From CAZHRK01 sp964534555 (lineage in GTDB: Bacteria > Babelota > Babeliae > Babelales > RVW-14): DNA of 64,000 nt. Location: contig CAZHRK010000001.1 of assembly GCA_964534555.1 (NCBI GenBank), positions 248,001-312,000 of the forward strand, given 5' to 3'. Shown here in pieces: positions 53,628 to 61,130 of the stretch. The notes under the pieces were generated by a model. The model was not told the origin of the DNA. It saw only the letters and a program-made list of their open reading frames with translations, and ran no database searches. The position numbers and the translations under genes are program-made. Positions within the stretch are counted from its first letter, which is position 1. Each line of letters opens with the position of its first letter.

Positions 53628-55091
53628 TTAACTTAAGTGCTTTTTGATGAGCGCTTGAAGCGTTTGAGGATTTCCTTTGCCTTTTGTTTCTTTCATACAT
53701 TGTCCGACAAAGAACTGGAATAGCCGTTCATTGCCACCTTTGTAATCAGCAACAACTTGAGGATTTGCGGCGATAACTTTCATAACAATCGCTTCAAGTT
53801 CTGCTTCTGAACCAATTTGCTCAAGGCCTTGTTCTTTAATAACTGCAAGCGCGCCTTTGCCTGACTGCGCCATTAGTTTAAATACATCCTGCGCGGTTTT
53901 GCTGTTAATTACACCTTTATCAAGCGCGGTGATTAATTCACCAAAGTGCTCAGGCGTAATCTGAACCTCATGTAGCTCTTTTTTATGTTCTTTCATATAG
54001 CTGATCAAGTCGCGCAGCATCCAGTTGCATACCCCTTTAGGGTTTCCACATGCAGCAGTTGCTTTCTCAAAGTACTCAGCGATCGATCTCTCATCACAAA
54101 GAGATTCAGCTTCGTAAGGAGTAAGGTTGTACTGCGCCACAAGTCGTGTGTATTTTGCGTGTGGGAGTTCAGGCATTTGTTTGCGGATACCTTCAATCCA
54201 TGCATCATCGATATCAAGTGGTGGGAGGTCTGGTTCGATGAAATAGCGATAATCTTGAGCTTCTTCTTTTGAGCGCATGAAGATTGTTTTTTGATTTTTG
54301 CTATCCCACAAACGAGTCTCTTGCTTAATTTTTTCACCATTTTCAAGCATCTGTATGTGCCGCTCAATTTCATACTCAATCGCTTGAACAATAAATCTGA
54401 AAGAGTTGATGTTTTTAAGCTCAACGCGAGTACCCCACTGGGAGTCAGTTTTTTTATTTACTGAAATATTCACGTCAGCTCTAAAAGAGCCTTCTTCCAT
54501 GTTTGCTTCACTGATTCCAAGATAACGAATAATTGCGTGCAGGCGTGTTAAATAGCTGCGAGCCTCAACCGAGTTTGCCATATCTGGCTGCGAAACAATT
54601 TCAAGAAGCGGTGTGCCTGCGCGGTTTAAATCAACCCAGCTTACGCCAGAATTGCTATGAATATTTTTACCCGCATCTTCTTCCATATGAATGCGCGTGA
54701 GGCGAACAATTTTTTCATTGCCAGCTGCATCAATTATTGGAAGCTTTCCGTTTAAGCAAATCGCTTTATCTGATTGGGTGATTTGATATTTTTTAGGCAG
54801 GTCTGGGTACATGTAATGCTTGCGTGCAAAATCACAATCACGTGTTATTGTCGATTCTGTAGCAAGGCCAGCCATAATAGCATAATCAACAACTTTTTTG
54901 TTCAAAACAGGAAGCACCCCAGGTTGTCCTGTGCATACTGGGCATACGTTGCTGTTAGGTTCGCATCCAAATTTATTTGGGCAAGAACAGAAAATTTTTG
55001 TATTCGTTTTGAGTTGAACGTGTACTTCAATCCCAATAACGGCATTGTAAGCTGGATATTGATCCAGCACTGTTTTTGTTGCTGTAGACAT
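53628..55091 (-). CDS. gatB: Aspartyl/glutamyl-tRNA amidotransferase subunit B
   Basis: Subunit of 487 residues that converts Glu-tRNA-Gln (and often Asp-tRNA-Asn) to the amide form. VIGIEVHVQLKTNTKIFCSC is the family signature, with a zinc motif CSCPN and CPVC. YMYPDLPKKYQITQ, EEDAGK and NRAGTPLLEIVSQPD follow, and YRYFIEPDLPP is conserved. A C-terminal YqeY-like tail binds tRNA. gatA and gatC are not adjacent. It follows rng by 21 bases and is likely co-transcribed. Confidence 0.96.
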   Translation of the reverse strand: MSTATKTVLDQYPAYNAVIGIEVHVQLKTNTKIFCSCPNKFGCEPNSNVCPVCTGQPGVLPVLNKKVVDYAIMAGLATESTITRDCDFARKHYMYPDLPKKYQITQSDKAICLNGKLPIIDAAGNEKIVRLTRIHMEEDAGKNIHSNSGVSWVDLNRAGTPLLEIVSQPDMANSVEARSYLTRLHAIIRYLGISEANMEEGSFRADVNISVNKKTDSQWGTRVELKNINSFRFIVQAIEYEIERHIQMLENGEKIKQETRLWDSKNQKTIFMRSKEEAQDYRYFIEPDLPPLDIDDAWIEGIRKQMPELPHAKYTRLVAQYNLTPYEAESLCDERSIAEYFEKATAACGNPKGVCNWMLRDLISYMKEHKKELHEVQITPEHFGELITALDKGVINSKTAQDVFKLMAQSGKGALAVIKEQGLEQIGSEAELEAIVMKVIAANPQVVADYKGGNERLFQFFVGQCMKETKGKGNPQTLQALIKKHLS

Positions 55092-55112
55092 ACCAGGCGC
55101 TCACGATCGAGT

Positions 55113-56621
55113 TTAAACTTTTTTAATGGTGTAGGTTGCGTCGTCATATCCTTGATTAGACTCAAGAATGACCTTGCACCCCAGCATTTTTTCAAGATGC
55201 AAAATAGACTGATATTCACTATGAATCAAGTACTCAAATACTTTTGTCGAGACAGTGAGCATAACTGAATCAGTCATTTTTTGGCGTATTGCTTCTTCTT
55301 TAAAGTTGCGCATTACGCTGAAAGCAATACTTGGAATTGATTTTACAAAACCACAGCCAGAGCATGATTGGCAGACGTTTGTAAGCTGCTGCAGGAGCGT
55401 TTTTCCTGAGCGTTTACGCGTCATCTGGACAAGTCCAAACTCAGAAACTTTGAGCGCGACTGATTGAAATTTATCTCGTTCTTTGAGCATTTTTTCAAGG
55501 AAGCGTGAAAGTTTTGCTCTGTTGTGCGGGTTTGACATATCAATAAAGTCAATAACGATAAGCCCGCCTATATTGCGAAGGCGCAGTTGCGTCACAATTT
55601 CTTCAGCGGCTTCGATATTGGTTTTAAGAATTGTCTCTTCAAGTGAGCCATGACCAATAAACTTACCCGTATTGACGTCAATAACCGTCATTGCTTCTGT
55701 TGTTTCGATAACAATCGAGCCACCAGATTTTAGCTGAACTTTTTTCTGAAGTGCTTTATCTAATTGGCCATCAATATCAAATCGATCAAAGAGTGATGGC
55801 GGTCCGCTGTAGAAACGTAGTTTGTTCGCGTGTTCCGGCGTCAAATGTTTTACAAACTTATGAACAGACTCAAGCTCTTTTTGATCATCACAAATAACAG
55901 TGTCAACGTCTTCATCAAGATGGTCACGCACTGCTCGTAATGAGACAGGTAGGTCTTCATGAAGCTTTTCACCTGGCTTTGCTTTCTTGAACTTTTTTTG
56001 AATTGCTTTCCAGGTATTCATAAGGAACGCAAGGTCCTTTTGGATATCAGAAAGGTCTCGTCCTTCAGCAGTGGTACGCACAATAGCGCCCATACCAGGG
56101 TGAAGGCACTTTTGTAAAAGCTCTCGCAGCTGCTGGCGAGTTTCGCGGTTTTCAATTTTTTTAGACACCCCAATATGCGGGATGTTAGGCATCAAGACAA
56201 TAAACTTGCCCGGTAGCGTATAGCAGGTGGATAGTTTTGCACCTTTTTCGCTTATCGGAACTTTAATAACTTGAACCAGGATTTCTTCACCTTCAGCAAA
56301 AATTTTGCTGATATCCATATTGCCTTTGATCTCGCGATGAAATTTATCTTCACGATCATCAAGTTGCATATGTTCAGCTATTTTCTCCGTGGCCAGAGCG
56401 CGATCGATTTCCGTAATATGAAGAAAGCCTGCTTTTGCTTGTCCTATATCAACAAACGCGGTTTGGATGCCAGGAAGAACTTTAAAAACTTTGCCTTTGA
56501 AGAAGCATCGATCAAGGTCTTCTTTATTATGTGTATCAAAGTAGATGTCTTGAAGACGGTCATTGTTGACAACAGCAACGCGCGTTTGCCATGTGTCTTT
56601 ATTGATTAGAATCCTCTTCAC
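55113..56621 (-). CDS. rng: Ribonuclease G/E family endonuclease
   Basis: Single-strand-specific RNase that matures rRNA and decays mRNA, 502 residues. MKRILINKDTWQTRVAVV starts the RNase H-like and S1 domains; the S1 region is KGKVFKVLPGIQTAFVDIG. The DNase I-like catalytic motif is EAMTVIDVNTGKF, near residues 307-319, with the second metal Asp in LIVIDFIDM. The zinc link is CQSCSGCGF. It lacks the long C-terminal scaffold of RNase E, so RNase G is the better name. An inverted repeat lies upstream in its leader region. Confidence 0.93.
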   Translation of the reverse strand: MKRILINKDTWQTRVAVVNNDRLQDIYFDTHNKEDLDRCFFKGKVFKVLPGIQTAFVDIGQAKAGFLHITEIDRALATEKIAEHMQLDDREDKFHREIKGNMDISKIFAEGEEILVQVIKVPISEKGAKLSTCYTLPGKFIVLMPNIPHIGVSKKIENRETRQQLRELLQKCLHPGMGAIVRTTAEGRDLSDIQKDLAFLMNTWKAIQKKFKKAKPGEKLHEDLPVSLRAVRDHLDEDVDTVICDDQKELESVHKFVKHLTPEHANKLRFYSGPPSLFDRFDIDGQLDKALQKKVQLKSGGSIVIETTEAMTVIDVNTGKFIGHGSLEETILKTNIEAAEEIVTQLRLRNIGGLIVIDFIDMSNPHNRAKLSRFLEKMLKERDKFQSVALKVSEFGLVQMTRKRSGKTLLQQLTNVCQSCSGCGFVKSIPSIAFSVMRNFKEEAIRQKMTDSVMLTVSTKVFEYLIHSEYQSILHLEKMLGCKVILESNQGYDDATYTIKKV

Positions 56622-56702
56622 CGAATGCGCCTCACTTAAATTCGCAGATCTAAAAATTGTTCTATTTTTGACTGTAGGGGATATGTGGATTTTTAATTTT
56701 TT

Positions 56703-56723
56703 TTCAGTAAGATGTTTACTGAA
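56703..56723. repeat. Perfect inverted repeat between rng and the Pal gene
   Basis: TTCAGTAA-GATGT-TTACTGAA. There is no T-tract downstream on either strand in the useful direction, so it is not a terminator. It may be an operator or an rng leader hairpin. Confidence 0.4.
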
Positions 56724-56789
56724 CTACAGCACAAGTATAGTGGAATTTTTGTCCGATAGGTAGAAAATTTACTTTTGGTAAGTTTTTTA

Positions 56790-56820
56790 TTGCTATTCTT
56801 CATTATTTTGCCACTATATA
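56790..56820 (+). promoter_or_regulatory. Possible promoter of the Pal-like gene
   Basis: TTGCTA with a TATATA -10 19 bases later (ACTATA at 17). It lies about 40 bases before the start codon. Confidence 0.4.
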
Positions 56821-56858
56821 AGGGTTGAAAGTTGCTGGTAATGTCAAAGGAGATTCTT

Positions 56859-57494
56859 ATGATCAAAGCAAACAAGCTCTCGCTCCTCGGGGTCGTTATG
56901 GCTCTTTTTGTCGCTGGTTGCGGTAAAAAGTCATGCAACGATAAGGATGCAAAAAACAAAAAAATGGCTAGCTCATCAGTTCCAACCTATCGTGAGGAAT
57001 CTGAAAACCTCTTGGCTGATGCAGATCTTTCAGAGTTCTCATTTGTTGATGATTCAAAAGATGAAAACTTGGTTGCAGCAAATGATGATCTTGAAAACAG
57101 CGAGCTTGCAGACCAAGATGCTGAAGCTTCAACAGCTGCTTTTAAGACAGTTCACTTTGACTTCAACAAAAATAACATCAGAAAAGACCAGCGCCTAGCT
57201 GTTAAAGAAGATGTCGAAGTTGCGAAAGAAGTTCTTTCACAAGGTCGTAAAGTTGTGGTAGAAGGCCACTGCTGCCAAATGGGTCCTGCTTCATACAACC
57301 TGGCACTTTCACAACAACGTGCAGAAAGCATCAAGGCTGAATTTGTAAAAGCTGGCATTCCTGCTGACGAAATCAAAACAATTGGATTTGGCTATGAGCG
57401 CCCAGTTGTGTGGTCAGATGCACAATCACGTAAACAACTTATTGCAGAGCTAGCACCAAACAGACGTGCTGAGCTTCGCGATGTAACTGCTTAA
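56859..57494 (+). CDS. pal: Pal-like OmpA-domain lipoprotein
   Basis: Protein of 211 residues. The lipobox LFVAGC gives a lipidated Cys near residue 21, followed by an acidic linker of about 75 residues and a C-terminal OmpA domain (VHFDFNKNNIRKDQR to GYERPVV). Pal anchors the outer membrane to peptidoglycan. In the ligand loop the canonical EGHxD reads E-G-H-C-C at 135-139, so the diaminopimelate-binding Asp is replaced by Cys139, while Arg154 (QQRAESI) is kept. CAAAGGAG and the lipobox fix the start at 56859 rather than 56832. No Tol genes are nearby. Confidence 0.9.
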   Translation: MIKANKLSLLGVVMALFVAGCGKKSCNDKDAKNKKMASSSVPTYREESENLLADADLSEFSFVDDSKDENLVAANDDLENSELADQDAEASTAAFKTVHFDFNKNNIRKDQRLAVKEDVEVAKEVLSQGRKVVVEGHCCQMGPASYNLALSQQRAESIKAEFVKAGIPADEIKTIGFGYERPVVWSDAQSRKQLIAELAPNRRAELRDVTA

Positions 57495-57519
57495 TAAGCA
57501 TTACATTATCTAAGTACTT

Positions 57520-57553
57520 AAAAAAGCCCGGGAGCATATCCCGGGCTTTTTTA
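57520..57553 (+). terminator. Terminator after the Pal-like gene
   Basis: AAAAAAGCCCGGGA, a short loop and TCCCGGGCTTTTTT. It shares its GCCCGGG core with the hairpin at 57953. Confidence 0.9.
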
Positions 57554-57641
57554 TTTGTTTGCTAGTTACTTCTTAGATGACATTTTATGTGCAATATGAG
57601 AAGATTTGCTCCTTGAATTTTTATTGAAGAGGAGATCTTTT

Positions 57642-57929
57642 ATGTTAAATAAGGCTCAATACACAGTACTAATAGCTGTATCTTTTTTTGCATTTAATCT
57701 AGCGATGGGCGCAATGTCATATGCACCAAAAACTATTAGGGTGGGAACGCCAGTTCTAATAGTAGGAGGGCGATTTGATGGATGCGAAGGTATTATTATG
57801 GAGAATACAACGCATGAGCATTCTTGCGCATGTGGCTCCTGCAGGCTGCTAGTGAAAGTAACTCTTTCTGATGGTTCTACTAAGCGCGTCTATATCTCAT
57901 CAGATTCTCTACTAGTAAAGCTGCCATAA
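57642..57929 (+). CDS. Small exported KOW/SH3-like protein with Cys cluster
   Basis: Protein of 95 residues. A signal peptide (TVLIAVSFFAFNLAMGAMS, cleavage near residue 23) is followed by a small beta-barrel. IRVGTPVLIVGGRFDGCEGII has the G-x-F/D-G-x-x-G turn of KOW motifs, and LVKVTLSDGSTKRVYI closes the barrel. Between them is HEHSCACGSC, with three Cys and two His, a plausible metal or disulfide site. The frame opens earlier at 57606, but GAGGAGA and the signal peptide support 57642. It is flanked on both sides by nearly identical terminators. Confidence 0.75.
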   Translation: MLNKAQYTVLIAVSFFAFNLAMGAMSYAPKTIRVGTPVLIVGGRFDGCEGIIMENTTHEHSCACGSCRLLVKVTLSDGSTKRVYISSDSLLVKLP

Positions 57930-57952
57930 TGTAATTGCTTTTGTTATGAGCT

Positions 57953-57985
57953 AAAGAAGCCCGGGAGAATACCCCGGGCTTCTTT
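57953..57985. terminator. Two-way terminator
   Basis: A 13-bp stem AAAGAAGCCCGGG with CCCGGGCTTCTTT. It also ends the convergent membrane protein gene. Confidence 0.85.
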
Positions 57986-58643
57986 ATTGGATATCTAACG
58001 CTGTAAAATCCCCTTGCCTCGGACCAGTGCCGTCCATAGAAATTATAGTGTCGCCAGGCATAGTCACATCAGGAACTGATGGTCGTCTTTCTCGTCTGAA
58101 TACTGAATTAATGATTCTTCGAATTTGTCGTGCTCCATGGTAGCTTGCCCGTATTGATATCATAGGGCCGAACGTAATACTCAGCACTAAAAAAGTTGTA
58201 TGGAGAATATTTGTTGTTGGATTAAGCCACAAAAGAAGATCTGACGCTCCTCGAGCAATAAGTGCTCCAATAACTCCGCATGATATGTAAGTAATACTGC
58301 GATCGGTTATTGTTGTTACTGTGTGATGAGCTTCAAAATCAGAGAGGTGGCGAGTCGCAGCAAGGCGCCCAATAAGTGTGCCCACCGATGTTAAATAAAA
58401 TCGTGACCATGATGGATCTTGTAATCCATGCGATGGGATAAAAACAAAAAGCGTTCTTACTGTCATGTCTGCCGCAAATGTTGCACAACCATTAGCAAAC
58501 ACTTGGTGCTGCGCTGGGGTTAAATCCCATAATTGATTATACCAGGCCCGCACCCGCTGACATCCTTGAACTATACTTTGTATTGCTACAACGTTACTTA
58601 CTGATAATACTGCATAAAGAATTACTATATAACGCAATCTCAT
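57984..58643 (-). CDS. Membrane protein, unknown function
   Basis: Protein of 219 residues. A signal-like N-terminal helix (YIVILYAVLSVSNVVA) is followed by about four more hydrophobic segments (FVFIPSHG, YISCGVIGALIARGAS, TFLVLSITFGPMI). Motifs such as LTPAQHQVFANGCATFAAD and the basic RQIRRIINSVFRRERRP do not match a family I know. The C-terminus is polar. Gene order does not suggest a role. AAGGAACTG precedes the start. Confidence 0.66.
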   Translation of the reverse strand: MRLRYIVILYAVLSVSNVVAIQSIVQGCQRVRAWYNQLWDLTPAQHQVFANGCATFAADMTVRTLFVFIPSHGLQDPSWSRFYLTSVGTLIGRLAATRHLSDFEAHHTVTTITDRSITYISCGVIGALIARGASDLLLWLNPTTNILHTTFLVLSITFGPMISIRASYHGARQIRRIINSVFRRERRPSVPDVTMPGDTIISMDGTGPRQGDFTALDIQ

Positions 58644-58656
58644 AACACAGTTCCTT

Positions 58657-58692
58657 ATAAAAAAAGCGGGCGATGAAGTACCGCCCGCTTTT
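58657..58692 (-). terminator. Terminator after the MESH1-like gene
   Basis: On the minus strand AAAAGCGGGCG, a 9-nt loop and CGCCCGCTTTT continue into more Ts. Confidence 0.85.
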
Positions 58693-58712
58693 AATTACTG
58701 GAGAGTTTTTGT

Positions 58713-59468
58713 TTATAATGATCTATATTTTTTAACGATCTGAGCTACAGAGTCCTCAAGTGGTGTATTTACTTTTGGTAGTGCTCGCACAACCTCCTCA
58801 GCCCATAAGAAATACTCTTTAATTCTCTGGCAAGACCAATCTTGTGGGGCACTATTAAGCAAGTCATTCAAGTTATACCATTTATCACACAGCTTAATAA
58901 TTGCAGCACCGCAGGAGGTATGCTGAGCGTGCTCTATTTGCAACGCTTTACGTTTTTCTTTTGGCAGCGCTTTGTCATCAGTTACTTCTTTAACATACTG
59001 TGTTACTGCTGGTCCAAATTGTGTTGTAAGTTCATCAAAGGTTGTTTGTGTGTCTTCGACAGTGTCATGAAGCAGTGCCGCCATGAGTATTTCATGGTCT
59101 GTAATTTTTCCTACTGAAAGTGCATGATTTGCCACCCCGATTGGATGAATGATATAAGGTGTGCACTCAGCATCTTTTCGTGTTTGTGTCGCGTGCTTCA
59201 TAGCTGCAAATTGAAGCGCGCCAGTAATCTTATGCACTTGTTCATCGCTGAGGCGCTCCTCAGCGCGAGCCTGCGCAATATTGTTTGCAAAAAGCTCATA
59301 TTGCTCTATGACGCGTGCATTTTTTTTTGATAGACCAGCAACAACATCACGTGTATTTTTCAACGCTATCCCTGTGATAAGTGATCCTTTGCAAAGAGCT
59401 GCAATATCAAGTGCACGTACGCTTGAAAGACTTACTGCCATAATTAATGCGTGAACAACAAATTTCAT
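58713..59468 (-). CDS. Exported MESH1-like HD hydrolase
   Basis: Protein of 251 residues. A signal peptide (KFVVHALIMAVSLSSVRA, residues 2-19) is followed by a helical linker and an HD domain from about residue 77. FAAMKHATQ, TPYIIHPIGVANH (His108), AALLHDTVEDT (His134, Asp135) and KLCDKWYNLNDL follow in order, as in RelA/SpoT hydrolase domains and closest, from memory, to the metazoan MESH1/HDDC3 protein. That enzyme removes pyrophosphate from ppGpp and phosphate from NADPH. Export would put the activity outside the cytoplasm. The upstream ATG at 59480 overlaps the GGGAGAG ribosome site, so 59468 is preferred. Confidence 0.9.
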   Translation of the reverse strand: MKFVVHALIMAVSLSSVRALDIAALCKGSLITGIALKNTRDVVAGLSKKNARVIEQYELFANNIAQARAEERLSDEQVHKITGALQFAAMKHATQTRKDAECTPYIIHPIGVANHALSVGKITDHEILMAALLHDTVEDTQTTFDELTTQFGPAVTQYVKEVTDDKALPKEKRKALQIEHAQHTSCGAAIIKLCDKWYNLNDLLNSAPQDWSCQRIKEYFLWAEEVVRALPKVNTPLEDSVAQIVKKYRSL

Positions 59469-59496
59469 ACACTCTCCCATTAAGGTATCTCACTAG

Positions 59497-59525
59497 TAAA
59501 TACACATTTGGTTGAACTATAGCAA
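59497..59525 (-). promoter_or_regulatory. Promoter of the MESH1-like gene
   Basis: TTGCTA and TATTTA with a 17-base spacer on the minus strand, about 30 bases upstream of the start codon. Confidence 0.58.
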
Positions 59526-59551
59526 GTTGTTGCTGGCTTGCAAGCCGCTAA

Positions 59552-59591
59552 AAAATTCAAGGCGGCGATAGTAATCCATCGCCGCCTTGAA
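59552..59591 (-). terminator. Terminator after the 68-residue protein gene
   Basis: On the minus strand a 14-bp perfect stem (TTCAAGGCGGCGAT with ATCGCCGCCTTGAA) is followed by TTTT. Confidence 0.85.
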
Positions 59592-59626
59592 ACAAGGAGT
59601 GTGCACTGCGAATATATAATAAAGTT

Positions 59627-59833
59627 CTATTTTTTCTTTTTGCGCAGCATTGGGAGCCCTGTGCGCGCGTTTTCAATAACTTCGTATCCCGCTGGTAGTG
59701 CATCAAGGGAATCTTTGCCTGCCGTTCCAGCAAAGTAATAAATTCTTTGTTTGCGGTCACCGCTGAGTTTTACCTCTTTGGTGTGAAGGTGATACATCTT
59801 GCCGCTTTTTTTTGATTTAACACTATACGCCAT
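59627..59833 (-). CDS. Small conserved cytoplasmic protein
   Basis: Protein of 68 residues, basic, with no signal peptide. It contains YHLHTKEVKL, QRIYYFAG and ALPAGYEVIEN, ending TGLPMLRKKKK. I recall similar short proteins of unknown function in several phyla; the LPxGYEVxENxRTGLPxL ending is the recurrent mark. It might bind nucleic acid given its charge. The frame is open to 59890, but AAGGGG spacing supports 59833. Confidence 0.72.
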   Translation of the reverse strand: MAYSVKSKKSGKMYHLHTKEVKLSGDRKQRIYYFAGTAGKDSLDALPAGYEVIENARTGLPMLRKKKK

Positions 59834-60051
59834 GCCAGTCATCCCCTTAAAAAAGGTAAGTTGGTTGTGAGGAGAATACAGTCTCCACATTTTGTCTTTG
59901 TCTAACCTGCATGAATCCAGTCATTAAAAACTAGATTTTACATCTAAAGGGTTAAAATGGATTTTTGCTAAGGAACTTTTGTAGTTTCTTTGTTATGAGT
60001 GTTAGTGGGGGTATTGCTAGTATAACGTTATGAAATTAAGGCTTGGATACG

Positions 60052-61080
60052 ATGTATGCACCAGAATGCAAAGCGCTTATAAAAAAAATTCCAAAAGCAG
60101 AACTGCATGTTCATATTGAGGGAACGCTTGAGCCACAAATGCTTGTTGAAATTGCCAGGCGCAATCGAGTGCCCGTGCCTGTCGATGTTTTTCATACTAC
60201 GAAAGAGGAATACCGATTCCATAATTTAGAATCTTTTGTTCAGGTGTATGCAGCGGCAACATCTGTGCTCCAAGTTGAGCAAGATTTTTATGATCTTACG
60301 TATGCTTATCTTAGGCGCTCAGCGTCTGAAGGTGCTGTGCACGTCGAATTTTTCTTTGATATTCAGACATATCTTCCTCGCGGCATAATGCCAGAGGTTA
60401 TTATAAATGGAATGTCTAGTGCATTACGTGATGCGCAGAATGATTTTGGTATTACTGCTTATATTATTATGTGCTTTATTCGCCATCTTAGTGAAAAGAG
60501 CGCGCTCCATGCTCTTGAGTTGATAAAGCCTTTTGGTGATAAAGTTATTGGGGTGGGTCTTGCAGCGATCGAAGATGGAAATCCACCATCAAAATTTAAA
60601 ACAGTTTTTGAGCAAGCAGCTGAGTATGGTTACAGACGCGTAGCGCATGTTGCAGAAAGCAAAAATGGCGCAGAGCTTGTCAGGCAGGCGCTTGAGATTC
60701 TTGACATAGAGCGTATTGATCATGGTGTTGGTAGCATTGAAGATGACCATTTAGTGAGTCAACTTGTTCGCACCAAGGTTCCGCTTACGCTATGCCCGCA
60801 GTCAAATTTATCATTAGGTATTTTTGATAATCATTATGAGTTTCCATTAAAAAAAATGTTTGATACTGGTTTGTTTATTACTCTTAATTCTGATGACCCT
60901 GCGTTTTTTAATGCATCGCTTCTTGATAATTACTATCTTGCTGGAGCCATGGGGATGAAGTGTTACGATCTGGTGGTATGTGCGCGCAACTCATTACAAG
61001 CTTCATTCTTACCTGAGCATGACAAGGCACTACTCATCAAGCAGCTCACACAGCTTTTAGATGATCATGAGTGTTCTTAA
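60052..61080 (+). CDS. add: Adenosine/adenine deaminase
   Basis: Metal-dependent deaminase of 342 residues of the amidohydrolase superfamily. Zinc ligands and catalytic residues appear as ELHVHIEG (His19, His21), AHVAES (His199 and Glu202, where most relatives have HAGE), IDHGVGS, and NSDDPAFF. The NSDDPAFF form is more like the adenine deaminase branch than classical adenosine deaminase (NTDDP), so adenine may be the substrate. It converts a scavenged purine to hypoxanthine or inosine, which fits the CNT nucleoside transporter at 7.4 kb. A TTG at 60043 is an alternative start. Confidence 0.9.
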   Translation: MYAPECKALIKKIPKAELHVHIEGTLEPQMLVEIARRNRVPVPVDVFHTTKEEYRFHNLESFVQVYAAATSVLQVEQDFYDLTYAYLRRSASEGAVHVEFFFDIQTYLPRGIMPEVIINGMSSALRDAQNDFGITAYIIMCFIRHLSEKSALHALELIKPFGDKVIGVGLAAIEDGNPPSKFKTVFEQAAEYGYRRVAHVAESKNGAELVRQALEILDIERIDHGVGSIEDDHLVSQLVRTKVPLTLCPQSNLSLGIFDNHYEFPLKKMFDTGLFITLNSDDPAFFNASLLDNYYLAGAMGMKCYDLVVCARNSLQASFLPEHDKALLIKQLTQLLDDHECS

Positions 61081-61130
61081 TCCCCTTTATCTGGTACGAT
61101 TGACTAGCTTTTTATAAAAGGAGAAGTGGT

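Noticed and set aside
57984..58643. Mpv17/PMP22-like assignment of the membrane protein
   Set aside because: Topology is roughly similar, but none of the diagnostic motifs could be found.
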